A stretch of 46,085 nucleotides of DNA from Kitasatospora aureofaciens. GTDB lineage: Bacteria > Actinomycetota > Actinomycetes > Streptomycetales > Streptomycetaceae. Of the stretch, positions 14,723 through 23,039 are shown piece after piece. Each line of letters starts with the position of its first letter. Position 1 is the stretch's first letter. The notes beneath the pieces were generated by a model that was not told the origin of the DNA, made no database searches, and saw only the letters and a program-made list of their open reading frames with translations. Location: positions 1 through 46,085 of the forward strand of contig NZ_JAHTKP010000060.1 of NCBI RefSeq assembly GCF_019192735.1, read 5' to 3'. The position numbers were made by a program, and so were the translations under genes.

Positions 14723-16441
14723 ATGGACCCGGTGATCGTGGTCGGGGCCGGACCGGTCGGTCTGGCCCTGGCCCTCGCACTGGCCCGGCACGAGGTGCCG
14801 ACCGTCGTCCTGGACGAGGGCTCCGGGCTCTGCCCCGAGGGCCCGCGCAGCGTCGTCCTCGGGGCCGACACCGCCGCCTTCCTCACCCGGATCGGCTACC
14901 CCCGGGCCGTCTCCGACAGCGCCCTGTGGGACTCCTTCGCCATCTGGCGGCGCCGCCAGGAGGTGCTGCGGATCGACCTCACCGAATCCCCCACCTTCCA
15001 CCTGCCCCAGCACCGCCTCCAGCGCGGCCTGCGTGACGCCCTCACCGGCACCCCGCTGGTCAGACTGGTCCCGCTGAGCCGGGTCACCGAGCTCGAACAG
15101 GACCGCGACGGCGTCAGGGTCCGCACCCACGGCACCCAGGACGGCAGCAGCACCTGGTGGCGCGGCAGCCACCTGGTCGGCTGCGACGGTGCCCGCTCCA
15201 CCATCCGCAAGCTCCTCAAGATCCGCTTCCCCGGCCGCCCGGCCGTCGACCGCAACGCCATCGCCACCGTCCGGGTCGACCTGCCCTTCGACGGGGCCCG
15301 GCTGCACCGCGAACCCCCGTGGCGCGGCGACCGCGAGGCCTCCGCCCGCCCGCTGCCGGACGGCGTCTGGCGGCTCGACTGGCGTCTGCCCCCCGGCCGC
15401 CCCGCCCCCACCGAACCTGTCGACCCGCACGCCACCTGGCCCGGCATCGTCACCGGCGACACCCTGCTCACCCGGGTCACCGCCACCCTCACCGGCTGGT
15501 GCGGCGAACTCCCCCGCTTCGAACTGCTCGCCGCCGCCGACCACACCGCCCAGCAGCGCCTCGCCGCCCGCTTCCGCAGCGGCCGCTGCTTCCTCGCCGG
15601 CGACGCCGCCCACCTGCACGGCGCGCTCGGCATGCAGAACCTCGCCGACGGGCTGCGCGACGCCGACAACCTCGCCTGGCGGCTCGCCCTCGCCTGGCAC
15701 CTCCACTCCGGCGGCCCGCAGCCCGGCGGCTCCCTGCTGGACGGCTACGAGGCCGAGCGCCGCGGCGCGGTCGGCGCCCGGCTGCGCGCCGTCGACCAGG
15801 CCATGCCGCTGCTGCGCCCGCTGCGCGGCTGGCAGCAGACCCGGCGCTCGCTGCTCGTCGGCGGCTTCCGCAAGCACGCACCGCTGCTCGCCGACGGCCA
15901 GCTCGGCACCGGCCGCTTCGGCGGCGCCCCCGCCTACCCGGCGGCGCCCTCCGGCGTCCCCGGCCGGGTGCCGGTGCAGCGCGGTGCGCGCGGCGCCACG
16001 TCGCTCAGCGAGCTGCTGCCCGCCACCGCCCCCGGCGTGCTCGTCCCCGACCTGCCGGTGCTCTCCGCCGAGGGCACCCCCGACCACCTGCACGCCCGGC
16101 TCGGTGCCACCTTCCTGCTGCTGCTGGTCGCTCCCGGCACCGCGGTCTGGTCCGCCGAGCACTGGCTGGGCGCCGGGCTGATGCCCCGCCTCGCCGAGGT
16201 CGCCAACGCACTGCCGGTGCCCGCCCAGGTGCTGGTCACCGAGGAGTACCCGGACGCCGGGCCGCACACCGTGCTGCTGATCCGGCCGGACGGGCACCTG
16301 GTCGGCGTCACCCAGGGCGCCGCCGCCGAGGACCTGCTGGCGCTCGCCGACCGCGCCCGGGGCGGCCCGGCGCCGCTCACCGGCGCCCCCGAACCGGAAC
16401 CCGCCGCCTCCGCCGAACAGATGGACTCGCCCCGGGCGTAG
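14723..16441 (+). CDS. FAD-dependent aromatic-ring monooxygenase
   Basis: A 572-residue class A flavoprotein hydroxylase. Seen: N-terminal Rossmann motif VGAGPVGLALAL (residues 7-18), the DG motif LVGCDGARSTIR, the GD motif CFLAGDAAHLHGALGMQNLA, and a C-terminal thioredoxin-like domain typical of PheA/TetX/RdmE-like hydroxylases that act on phenolic or polyketide substrates. The substrate cannot be read from sequence. It stands alone between gluD and the recX region; no polyketide genes are nearby. Codon use matches the neighbours. The ATG has GAAGGT about 7 nt upstream. Confidence 0.9.
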   Translation: MDPVIVVGAGPVGLALALALARHEVPTVVLDEGSGLCPEGPRSVVLGADTAAFLTRIGYPRAVSDSALWDSFAIWRRRQEVLRIDLTESPTFHLPQHRLQRGLRDALTGTPLVRLVPLSRVTELEQDRDGVRVRTHGTQDGSSTWWRGSHLVGCDGARSTIRKLLKIRFPGRPAVDRNAIATVRVDLPFDGARLHREPPWRGDREASARPLPDGVWRLDWRLPPGRPAPTEPVDPHATWPGIVTGDTLLTRVTATLTGWCGELPRFELLAAADHTAQQRLAARFRSGRCFLAGDAAHLHGALGMQNLADGLRDADNLAWRLALAWHLHSGGPQPGGSLLDGYEAERRGAVGARLRAVDQAMPLLRPLRGWQQTRRSLLVGGFRKHAPLLADGQLGTGRFGGAPAYPAAPSGVPGRVPVQRGARGATSLSELLPATAPGVLVPDLPVLSAEGTPDHLHARLGATFLLLLVAPGTAVWSAEHWLGAGLMPRLAEVANALPVPAQVLVTEEYPDAGPHTVLLIRPDGHLVGVTQGAAAEDLLALADRARGGPAPLTGAPEPEPAASAEQMDSPRA

Positions 16442-16468
16442 CCGAGAAGGCGGGGCGAAGGCCGGGCC

Positions 16469-16672
16469 CTACCGCGCCACCGCGGTGACTCGGCTCTCCC
16501 GGACCACCGTCACCCGGATCGGCCCCGGACAGGTCAGCTCCGCGGAGACCTGCCGGGCGACCTCCCGGGCGATCAGCTGCGCCCCGACGTCGTCCACCAC
16601 CTCCGGCCACACCATCACCCGCACCGGCCGGTCGAGTTCGGCCCACAGCTGGGCGGCCTGCTCCTCGGCCCA
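16469..16672 (-). pseudogene. rny: C-terminal remnant of ribonuclease Y
   Basis: On the minus strand, 67 codons from TGG (16672-16670) to TAG (16471-16469) read WAEEQAAQLWAELDRPVRVM then VWPEVVDDVGAQLIAREVAR then QVSAELTCPGPIRVTVVRE then SRVTAVAR. This is the C-terminal end of RNase Y: R-x-V-P-E-x-(V/I)-D-D, ARxxARQ, and PGPIRVTVVRESR. The upstream frame is closed by an in-frame TGA at 16678-16676, and no start codon with a ribosome site exists, so the transmembrane, KH and HD domains are gone. It lies immediately downstream of recX on the same strand. Non-functional as a nuclease if nothing rejoins it. Confidence 0.8.
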
Positions 16673-16771
16673 TGGTCAAGACTCGCCCTGGAGTTGACCA
16701 AGAAGCCTACGAAACTGCCATCAGTCCCCCGCAGTTCCTGACGGCCGAGTTCCTTACGGCTGGCCCGGGCT

Positions 16772-17800
16772 CTACGGTTCGACGTCCTCTTCCTCAAGCA
16801 CCGTACGCACCACGCGGAACGCGAGCCCCTCGGAGTAGCCGCGCCGGGCCAGCATGCCGACCAGCCGCCGCGTCCGGGCCTGCGGGTCCAGCCCCCGGGT
16901 GCTCCGGAGCTTCCGCTCGACCAGGGCCCGGGCCGCCTCGGTCTCGTCGTCGTGGTCGAGCTGGGCGACGGCCTGTTCGACCAGGTCGGCTGCCACGCCC
17001 TTGGTTCGCAGCTCCTGGGCGAGCGCCCGCCGGGACAGACCCCGGACGGCGTGCCGGGACTCCACCCAGGCAGCGGCGAAGGCCGCGTCGTCGATCAGGC
17101 CGACCTCTTCGAGCCGGGTGAGCACCTCGTCGGCGACGTCCTCGGGGATCTCCCGCTTGCGCAGGGCGTCGGCGAGTTGCTTGCGGGTCTTGGCGGCGCC
17201 GGTGAGCAGCCGCAGGCAGATGTCGCGCGCGCGGGTCTCGGGATCGGCCGACTCCTCGGCCCTGGCCCGCCTCGACTCGCGTGCGGGCGCGGCCTCGCCG
17301 TCCTGCTCACCGCGCCGGGACGCGCGGGAGCGGCCGGCGCCCTCCCGGCCCCCGCGCGCGCCCGGGGCGAAGGCGGCCGCACCCCCGTGACCGGCCGCCT
17401 CCGCCGCATCCGTTCCCACGGCCTCCGCGAAGTCCTCTTCGGAGGCCTCCGCAGAGTCCTCGGCGGCCAGCGCCGAGCGGCGCCGCCGCCGACCGGTGGG
17501 CAGCTCGGACGCGGATACCAGCCCGAGCCCGTGGGCCAGGCCCTCGGCATCCTCAGCCGGACCCGGTCCGGGCGCCGCGCCGCGCACCGCCCGGACCGGT
17601 GCCCGGTCGAACTCCGGCTCGGGGCCGGATGCCCATCGCGCCGCGGACCGCGGCTCGCGCCGACGCCGCGACCGCCCCGGCGCGGGCGCCGGCAGCTCCG
17701 GATCGGGCTCCTCCGCCACGGCGGCGAACCAGTCCGGCGGACCGTAGTCGTCGTCCGGCCCCGCCGGGCCGCCGTCACCCACCTTGTCGTGCTGTGTCAA
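16772..17800 (-). CDS. recX: Recombination regulator RecX, with long N-terminal extension
   Basis: Binds RecA and limits its activity. The RecX core lies in about the last 165 residues (ARDICLRLLTGAAKTRKQLAD, LEEVGLIDDAAFAAAWVESR, GLSRRALAQELRTKGV, RRGYSEGLAFRVV). In front is about 175 residues of low-complexity acidic and arginine-rich sequence, unusual because most RecX are 150-200 residues in total. The start is uncertain: a TTG at 17800 lies 4 bp after the recA stop and gives 342 aa, and a GTG at 17782 gives 336 aa. It is probably co-transcribed with recA by read-through. Confidence 0.92.
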   Translation of the reverse strand: MTQHDKVGDGGPAGPDDDYGPPDWFAAVAEEPDPELPAPAPGRSRRRREPRSAARWASGPEPEFDRAPVRAVRGAAPGPGPAEDAEGLAHGLGLVSASELPTGRRRRRSALAAEDSAEASEEDFAEAVGTDAAEAAGHGGAAAFAPGARGGREGAGRSRASRRGEQDGEAAPARESRRARAEESADPETRARDICLRLLTGAAKTRKQLADALRKREIPEDVADEVLTRLEEVGLIDDAAFAAAWVESRHAVRGLSRRALAQELRTKGVAADLVEQAVAQLDHDDETEAARALVERKLRSTRGLDPQARTRRLVGMLARRGYSEGLAFRVVRTVLEEEDVEP

Positions 17801-17804
17801 CGGC

Positions 17805-18920
17805 TCAGGCCTTGGCGGCGGCCGCCGTCTTCTTCGCCGCGGCCGTCTTGGCGGCGGTCGCGGTGATCGGCTTCGCGGCGCCGTCGGCGGCGGCAGCCGC
17901 CTCGCCCTCGGCCGGCTCCTCGGTCTTCGGGCCGATGCCGAGCTTGCCCTTGATCTTCCGCTCGATCTCGTCGGCGAGCTGCGGGTTGTCCCGCAGGAAG
18001 TTGCGGGCGTTCTCCTTGCCCTGGCCGAGCTGGTCGCCCTCGTAGGTGTACCAGGCACCCGACTTGCGGATGAAGCCGTGCTCGACGCCCATGTCGATCA
18101 GGCCGCCCTCGCGGCTGATGCCGACGCCGTAGAGGATGTCGAACTCGGCCTGCTTGAACGGCGCGGCGACCTTGTTCTTGACCACCTTGACGCGGGTGCG
18201 GTTACCGACCGCCTCGGTGCCGTCCTTCAGGGTCTCGATCCGGCGGATGTCCAGGCGGACCGAGGCGTAGAACTTCAGCGCGCGGCCACCGGTCGTGGTC
18301 TCCGGCGAGCCGAACATGACGCCGATCTTCTCCCGGAGCTGGTTGATGAAGATCGCGGTGGTGTTCGACTGGTTCAGCGCACCGGCGATCTTGCGCAGTG
18401 CCTGGCTCATCAGGCGGGCCTGCAGACCGACGTGCGAGTCACCCATCTCACCCTCGATCTCGGCGCGCGGGACGAGCGCCGCGACCGAGTCGATGATCAC
18501 CAGGTCGATCGCGCCGGAGCGGATCAGCATGTCGGTGATCTCCAGGGCCTGCTCACCGGTGTCCGGCTGGCTGACCAGCAGGGCATCGGTGTCCACGCCG
18601 AGCTTCTTGGCGTACTCGGGGTCGAGCGCGTGCTCCGCGTCCACGAAGGCGACCGTGCCGCCGGCCCGCTGGGCGTTGGCCGCCAGGTGCAGGGTCAGCG
18701 TGGTCTTGCCGGAGGACTCGGGGCCGTAGATCTCGACCACTCGGCCACGCGGGATGCCGCCGACCCCGAGAGCGACGTCCAGAGCGGTGGACCCGGTGGG
18801 GATCACCTCGATCGGCTCGTTGGCCTTCTCGCCCAGGCGCATCACCGAGCCCTTGCCGAACTGCCGCTCGATCTGGGCGAGTGCGGTCTCAAGGGCCTTC
18901 TCGCGGTCCGTACCTGCCAT
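17805..18920 (-). CDS. recA: Recombinase RecA
   Basis: DNA strand-exchange protein and SOS co-protease. The product has 371 residues. Walker A GPESSGKT is at 66-73, LVIIDSVAAL forms Walker B, DNA-binding loop 2 is in FGSPETTTGGRALKFYASVRLD, and the tail is alanine/lysine-rich as usual in streptomycetes. The ATG at 18920 follows GAGGGTGGA. A LexA box is about 120 bp upstream. It is followed closely by recX. Confidence 0.98.
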   Translation of the reverse strand: MAGTDREKALETALAQIERQFGKGSVMRLGEKANEPIEVIPTGSTALDVALGVGGIPRGRVVEIYGPESSGKTTLTLHLAANAQRAGGTVAFVDAEHALDPEYAKKLGVDTDALLVSQPDTGEQALEITDMLIRSGAIDLVIIDSVAALVPRAEIEGEMGDSHVGLQARLMSQALRKIAGALNQSNTTAIFINQLREKIGVMFGSPETTTGGRALKFYASVRLDIRRIETLKDGTEAVGNRTRVKVVKNKVAAPFKQAEFDILYGVGISREGGLIDMGVEHGFIRKSGAWYTYEGDQLGQGKENARNFLRDNPQLADEIERKIKGKLGIGPKTEEPAEGEAAAAADGAAKPITATAAKTAAAKKTAAAAKA

Positions 18921-19122
18921 GGCTTCCACCCTCGGGTTCTGTGCTGTGCGCTTCATCGTCCTCGACGCTAGCGCGTCCCACTGACAAACGAGCCCTACCG
19001 GGCTATGCCTGTGGAAAACTCCTCGCCGGAGAGTACAAAGAACATCTGTTCGATTCAAGCGTCGCACGTTTTCGCACGGCACCCGTCCGCGTCTGTCGGC
19101 ATCCGTCCCCCGCGCCAGCGGG
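18921..19122 (-). promoter_or_regulatory. recA promoter region
   Basis: A 202-bp gap upstream of recA, lower in GC than its surroundings around 19000-19060. It holds the LexA box described separately and presumably the recA promoter. No gene is seen. Confidence 0.65.
19040..19051. promoter_or_regulatory. LexA (SOS) operator of recA
   Basis: GAACATCTGTTC at 19040-19051 is a perfect GAAC-N4-GTTC palindrome, followed by GA. This is the actinobacterial SOS box form. Its place about 120 bp before the recA start fits SOS induction. Confidence 0.88.
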
Positions 19123-20349
19123 TCACTCCGGGTCGCCCGACCCTCCCCCGACCATCCGCCGCAGCCGCCGCGCCGCCTCCCGGCGCAGCTCCCGCCGGGC
19201 CCGCCGCTGCTCGCCCCGGTCGATCCGGGGGTCGGTGGCCACCTCGTAGCGCCGCACGTAGGTGCCGACGAACCCCTGCAGGGTGGCCGCCGCCGGGATG
19301 GCAATCAGCGCGCCCACCGCCCCGAGCAGCGCCGCGCCCGCGATCACCGCACCGAACGCCACCGCCGGGTGCACGTCCACCGTCCTCGCGGTGATCCTCG
19401 GGTGCAGCACGTAGTTCTCGACCTGCTGGTAGACCACCGTGAACACCAGCACCCACAGCGCGTCCACCGGCTGCACGGTGAGCGCCACCAGTACCGGCAG
19501 CGCGCCCGCCAGATAGGTGCCGATGGTGGGCACGAACTGCGACATGACGCCGACCCAGATCGCCAGCGCCGCCGAGTACGGCAGGTCCAGCAGCGCGAAC
19601 ATCACCCAGTGCCCGGCCGCCGACACCACCGCGAGCAGCGCCCGCGAGTACAGGTAGCCGCCGGTCTTGGCGAGCGCGATCTCCCAGGCCCGCAGCACCT
19701 CGCCCTGCTTGGCGGGCGGCAGCAGCGAGCAGACCGTCCGGCGGACCCGGGGGCCCTCGGCGGTGAAGTAGAAGGTGAACAGCCCGACCGTGAAGGCCTG
19801 GAAGAGCCCGCCGATGACGGTGGAGGAGACGCCCCAGACGTTGTCGGCGGCCTGCTGGGCGTAGTTCTCGATCGCGCCGGAGTCCTTGAGCAGCTTCTTC
19901 TGCAGCTCGCCCAGCGACAGGTCCTGATGGAAGGTCCGATTCGTCCAGTTGATCAGATTGTCGACCAGGTGGGGCAGGTCCCCCGCGATCTTCGCCACCT
20001 GATCCACCAGCAGCGTCCCGAGCGCCGCGAGGAATCCGGCCACCGCCACCCCGACCGCGACGAACACCAGGAACGTCCCGACGCCCCGGCGTACGCCCCG
20101 CGCGGCCATCCGGTCGACGGCCGGCTCCAGCGCCAGCGAGAGGAAGAAGGCCACCAGCAACATCACGAAGAGGTCGATGAGTTGACGGAAGGCCCAGTCG
20201 GCGAGCTGGAACAGCCCCAGCAGGACGAAGGCCAGCACCATCGCCCGGGGCAGCCAGCGCGGCATCCCGCCGCCCCAGATTCCGCCGCCGCCCGCGTCGG
20301 CGATCTTCTCCGGACTGTCCGAATTCTTCCGTTCCGTGTCGTTTGTCAC
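19123..20349 (-). CDS. AI-2E family membrane transporter
   Basis: A polytopic membrane protein (408 aa from the GTG at 20349) with about eight helices and the family pattern of the AI-2 exporter/PerM group: DLFVMLLVAFFLSLALEPAV, FTFYFTAEGPRVRR, LPYSAALAIWVGVMSQFVPTIG and VYQQVENYVLHPRI. The family includes exporters and Na+(Li+)/H+ antiporter-like proteins; the substrate here is unknown. The C-terminus is arginine-rich and cytoplasmic. An ATG at 20367 is an alternative start. It lies between recA and DUF3046. Confidence 0.88.
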   Translation of the reverse strand: MTNDTERKNSDSPEKIADAGGGGIWGGGMPRWLPRAMVLAFVLLGLFQLADWAFRQLIDLFVMLLVAFFLSLALEPAVDRMAARGVRRGVGTFLVFVAVGVAVAGFLAALGTLLVDQVAKIAGDLPHLVDNLINWTNRTFHQDLSLGELQKKLLKDSGAIENYAQQAADNVWGVSSTVIGGLFQAFTVGLFTFYFTAEGPRVRRTVCSLLPPAKQGEVLRAWEIALAKTGGYLYSRALLAVVSAAGHWVMFALLDLPYSAALAIWVGVMSQFVPTIGTYLAGALPVLVALTVQPVDALWVLVFTVVYQQVENYVLHPRITARTVDVHPAVAFGAVIAGAALLGAVGALIAIPAAATLQGFVGTYVRRYEVATDPRIDRGEQRRARRELRREAARRLRRMVGGGSGDPE

Positions 20350-20403
20350 CCGGACAGTTTGTCCCATGCCCGGCGCCCGCCCGGACACCGGGCACCCCGT
20401 TCG

Positions 20404-20443
20404 GCGCAGCAGGGCAGGTCAGCGCAGCAGGGCAGGTCAGCGC
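20404..20443. repeat. 18-bp tandem duplication at the DUF3046 gene end
   Basis: GCGCAGCAGGGCAGGTCA is repeated at 20404-20421 and 20422-20439, with the start of a third copy to 20443. The second copy contains the stop codon of the DUF3046 gene (20437-20439). Confidence 0.9.
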
Positions 20444-20631
20444 AACAGCGTCGAGACCCCTTGCGTCTCACAGACCACCCGCCAGACGTCCTTGGCCTCC
20501 CAGCCCGCCTCCAGCGCCTGCCGGACGGTCCGCCCGCCGAGCTCGCTCATCACGTGGTCGGCAGCGAAGGACTCCGCGTACCCCTCCCCGAAGTGCGCGT
20601 ACATCCGTCGCCAGAACTCCGTCAGCCTCAT
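20437..20631 (-). CDS. DUF3046 small conserved protein
   Basis: A 64-residue protein that matches the DUF3046 family: MRLTEFWRRMYAHFG, then FAADHVMSELGGRTVRQALE, then VWRVVCETQGV. This family is found next to recA throughout Actinobacteria; its function is unknown. The ATG at 20631 is the conserved start. The stop falls within the tandem duplication, so the C-terminus could have been changed by it. Confidence 0.9.
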   Translation of the reverse strand: MRLTEFWRRMYAHFGEGYAESFAADHVMSELGGRTVRQALEAGWEAKDVWRVVCETQGVSTLLR

Positions 20632-20674
20632 GCCGTCCAGTATCCCGGACCGGCCACCGGACACCCGGGGCCCG

Positions 20675-21229
20675 TCACCCCGTCCAGTCCGCCCACTCCA
20701 GCGCGTACTCGACCTCGCCGTGCTCGCTACCCGCGATCGCCTCCGGGTAGTCCTCGTGGAACGTGCGGACGTACGCCAGCCCGCTCTTCTCCATGACCCG
20801 TCGCGAGCCCGCGTTGACCGCCATCGTGTACGCCACCACCCGCTCCACCCCCAGCCCGGTGAAGCCGCGGCGAATCAGCGCCCGCGCGCCCTCGGTCGCG
20901 TACCCGCGCCCCCAGGCGGCCCGGCGCAGCCGGTAGCCGAGCTCGACCTCGCCACGCTCACCCTCCTCCGTCGGCCGGAACTCGAACCAGCCCAGGAACG
21001 CGCCGCTCCCCCGCTCCTCGGCCGCCCACCAGCCGAGGGTCCCGTACCGCTCGTAGTGCGCGAGGTAGAGCGGCAGCAGCTCGGTCTCGACCACCTCGCG
21101 CGAGGTCGACACCCCGCCGGCGAGGTAGCGCATCACCTCGGGATCGCCGTCCAGCTCGACCAGGTGCTCCACGTCCGCGACGGTGAAGCGGCGCAGCACC
21201 AACCGCTCGGTGGTGAGGAATACGCTCAT
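20675..21229 (-). CDS. GNAT-family N-acetyltransferase (RimJ/RimL type)
   Basis: A 184-residue acetyltransferase. It begins MSVFLTTERLVLRRFTVADV, typical of the RimJ/RimL-like Acetyltransf_3 group, and has the acetyl-CoA loop region RRAAWGRGYATEGARALI and the strand VERVVAYTMAVNAGSRRVMEK. The substrate is unknown. The ATG at 21229 follows GGGGGC. It lies between DUF3046 and the protease, on the same strand as both. Confidence 0.88.
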   Translation of the reverse strand: MSVFLTTERLVLRRFTVADVEHLVELDGDPEVMRYLAGGVSTSREVVETELLPLYLAHYERYGTLGWWAAEERGSGAFLGWFEFRPTEEGERGEVELGYRLRRAAWGRGYATEGARALIRRGFTGLGVERVVAYTMAVNAGSRRVMEKSGLAYVRTFHEDYPEAIAGSEHGEVEYALEWADWTG

Positions 21230-21350
21230 GCCCCCGATCCTCACCCGCCGCCGAATCCTCGTCACCTACTTTTCCGGCCCGAGCGCCCGCGGCCTGCGCA
21301 CCCACGCCCCCGCCTCCACCTACGCACCCTTCCCCGGCGGCCTGCGCGCT

Positions 21351-22889
21351 CTACCTCGGCAGCACCAGCATCCCCGCGCCGAAGTACGGCCGGTCCCCGC
21401 AGGCGTACGGCCCGGGCGGGCAGCCGGCGGCGGAGGTGGCCAGCAGCGCGGCGAGCCGGCCGGAGTCGTAGTCCGGGTGCAGCACGGCGGCCACCGCGAC
21501 CGCGCCGGTGACGTGCGCCGCCGCCATCGAGGTGCCGGCCAGCGCCGCGTACTGCCCGCCGGGCCAGTCGGAGACGATCGCGCCCTGCGGCCCGGCGTCC
21601 GGGTCCCCGCCGGGGGCGGCGAGCGAGACCCGGCCACGCCCGTAGTTGGTGTACGAGGACGGCTGCCCGTCCCGGTTGACGGCGGTGACCGTGACGACAC
21701 CGGGCAGCTCGCCCGGCAGCCGGATGCACTCGGTGCCCAGGTACCGGGACTGCGCCGGGCCGGAGACCCGGTCGTTGGGGCTGCGCTCGTCGCTCCTGGC
21801 CGCCCCGAGGTCCTGCCCGTCGTTGCCCGCCGAGGCGACCACGACGGCGCCCTTGCGCTGGGCGTACGCGGCGGCCCGGCCGACGGCGGCGATCAGCGCG
21901 GCCTGGTCGCGGTCCTCCGGGCAGTTGTACTTCCACGGGTCGGCGAAGTAGCTGTTGTTGATCGCCTTGGCGCCGTGGTCGGCGGCCCAGAGCATGCCGC
22001 AGACGATGTTCTCCGCGTAGTACTGGCCGAGCGGCCCGAGCAGCCGGACGGCGGCGATCCGCACGCCCGGCGCGACCCCGGTGACGCCGTGGCCGTCCCG
22101 CGCGGCGCCGACGATCCCGGCGACGTGGGTCCCGTGCCCGCTCTCGCCCACCCCGGGGTCGGGCCGCCAGGCGCCGGTGCGGGCGTCCGGGCGGCCGTCG
22201 GCACAGGAGGCCGAGGCCTTCGGGTCGACGGCGGCACGCAGGTCGGGGTGGGTGTCGTCGACGCCGGAGTCGAGCACCGCGACGAGCACCTTGCGCAGCG
22301 CCCCCGGAGTCGGCCCGGCGGGCCCGTTCTGCTGCGCGGACGCGTCGCCGGTGCGTGCGCCGGACGCGCCGACCATGGTGAGGTTCCAGGCGTCCCGCTC
22401 GACCGGGTCGGGCACCATGACGGTGCTGCTCTCCTGCCGGTCGGCCGTCTCCCGCCGGTCGGCGCTGCTGCGCCCGCCACGGTCGGTGCCGCCGGCGAAG
22501 TCCCCGGCGCCGTCCAGCGCGCGGGGCGGGCCGACCACCGGCGCGGTGCGGGTGGCACCGACCGCCGCGATCCCGGGCCGGGCGCGCACCCTGTCCGCGA
22601 AGGCCCCGGTCGCGTACGCCAGCACGGCCCCGATCTGCGGGTACTCCTGGACCACCTGCCCGCCCGCGGCCCGGCTCTCGGCCCCGGCCCGGGCGGCCCC
22701 GGCAGCGTCCTCCTGCTCGGCCAGCACCAGGTAGCTGAGGTAGGACCGGCCGCCCCCGGACATGTACGGAACGGCGCCGCCGACCACGACCGCGGTGAGC
22801 AGCATCGCGAGCAGCGCCCGCACGGGCCCGCGGACGCGGCGGCGGACGGCCGGGGCGGGACCGGTGCCGGACGGGTACACCTGCGCCAT
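21351..22889 (-). CDS. Membrane-anchored subtilisin-like (S8) serine protease
   Basis: A 512-residue S8 protease. An N-terminal membrane helix (about 24-42) is followed by an extracellular segment of about 160 residues that may act as a propeptide or stalk. The catalytic triad is visible: D207 (VLDSGVDDTHP), H252 (GHGTHVAG) and S454 (AGTSMAAAHV), with the oxyanion asparagine region AINNSYF. Unlike mycosins of type VII secretion it has no C-terminal membrane helix, and no ESX genes are nearby. The ATG at 22889 follows GCGGAGACC. It is divergent from the Lhr helicase gene across 150 bp. Confidence 0.92.
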   Translation of the reverse strand: MAQVYPSGTGPAPAVRRRVRGPVRALLAMLLTAVVVGGAVPYMSGGGRSYLSYLVLAEQEDAAGAARAGAESRAAGGQVVQEYPQIGAVLAYATGAFADRVRARPGIAAVGATRTAPVVGPPRALDGAGDFAGGTDRGGRSSADRRETADRQESSTVMVPDPVERDAWNLTMVGASGARTGDASAQQNGPAGPTPGALRKVLVAVLDSGVDDTHPDLRAAVDPKASASCADGRPDARTGAWRPDPGVGESGHGTHVAGIVGAARDGHGVTGVAPGVRIAAVRLLGPLGQYYAENIVCGMLWAADHGAKAINNSYFADPWKYNCPEDRDQAALIAAVGRAAAYAQRKGAVVVASAGNDGQDLGAARSDERSPNDRVSGPAQSRYLGTECIRLPGELPGVVTVTAVNRDGQPSSYTNYGRGRVSLAAPGGDPDAGPQGAIVSDWPGGQYAALAGTSMAAAHVTGAVAVAAVLHPDYDSGRLAALLATSAAGCPPGPYACGDRPYFGAGMLVLPR

Positions 22890-23039
22890 CGCACGGTCTC
22901 CGCTCGTCGGTCCCGCAGGCCGACGGGTTGATCATGGGCCTGAATCATCACCATATGAGCGGATTGTCTTTTTTGCTCCTTTAACTACACCCCCCTCACA
23001 ACGCCCCCCGTTGTCGGTCCCACCCGGCACCATGGGGGC
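22890..23039. promoter_or_regulatory. Divergent protease / Lhr promoter region
   Basis: A 150-bp gap between divergent genes with an AT-rich core (about 22950-22990, including a run of six T), which is unusual for this chromosome. It is likely to hold both promoters. Confidence 0.55.

Noticed and set aside
16673..16771. A short gene or start for the RNase Y remnant in the gap to recX
   Set aside because: An in-frame TGA and lack of any ribosome site rule out a joined N-terminus; the interval shows only small imperfect repeats.
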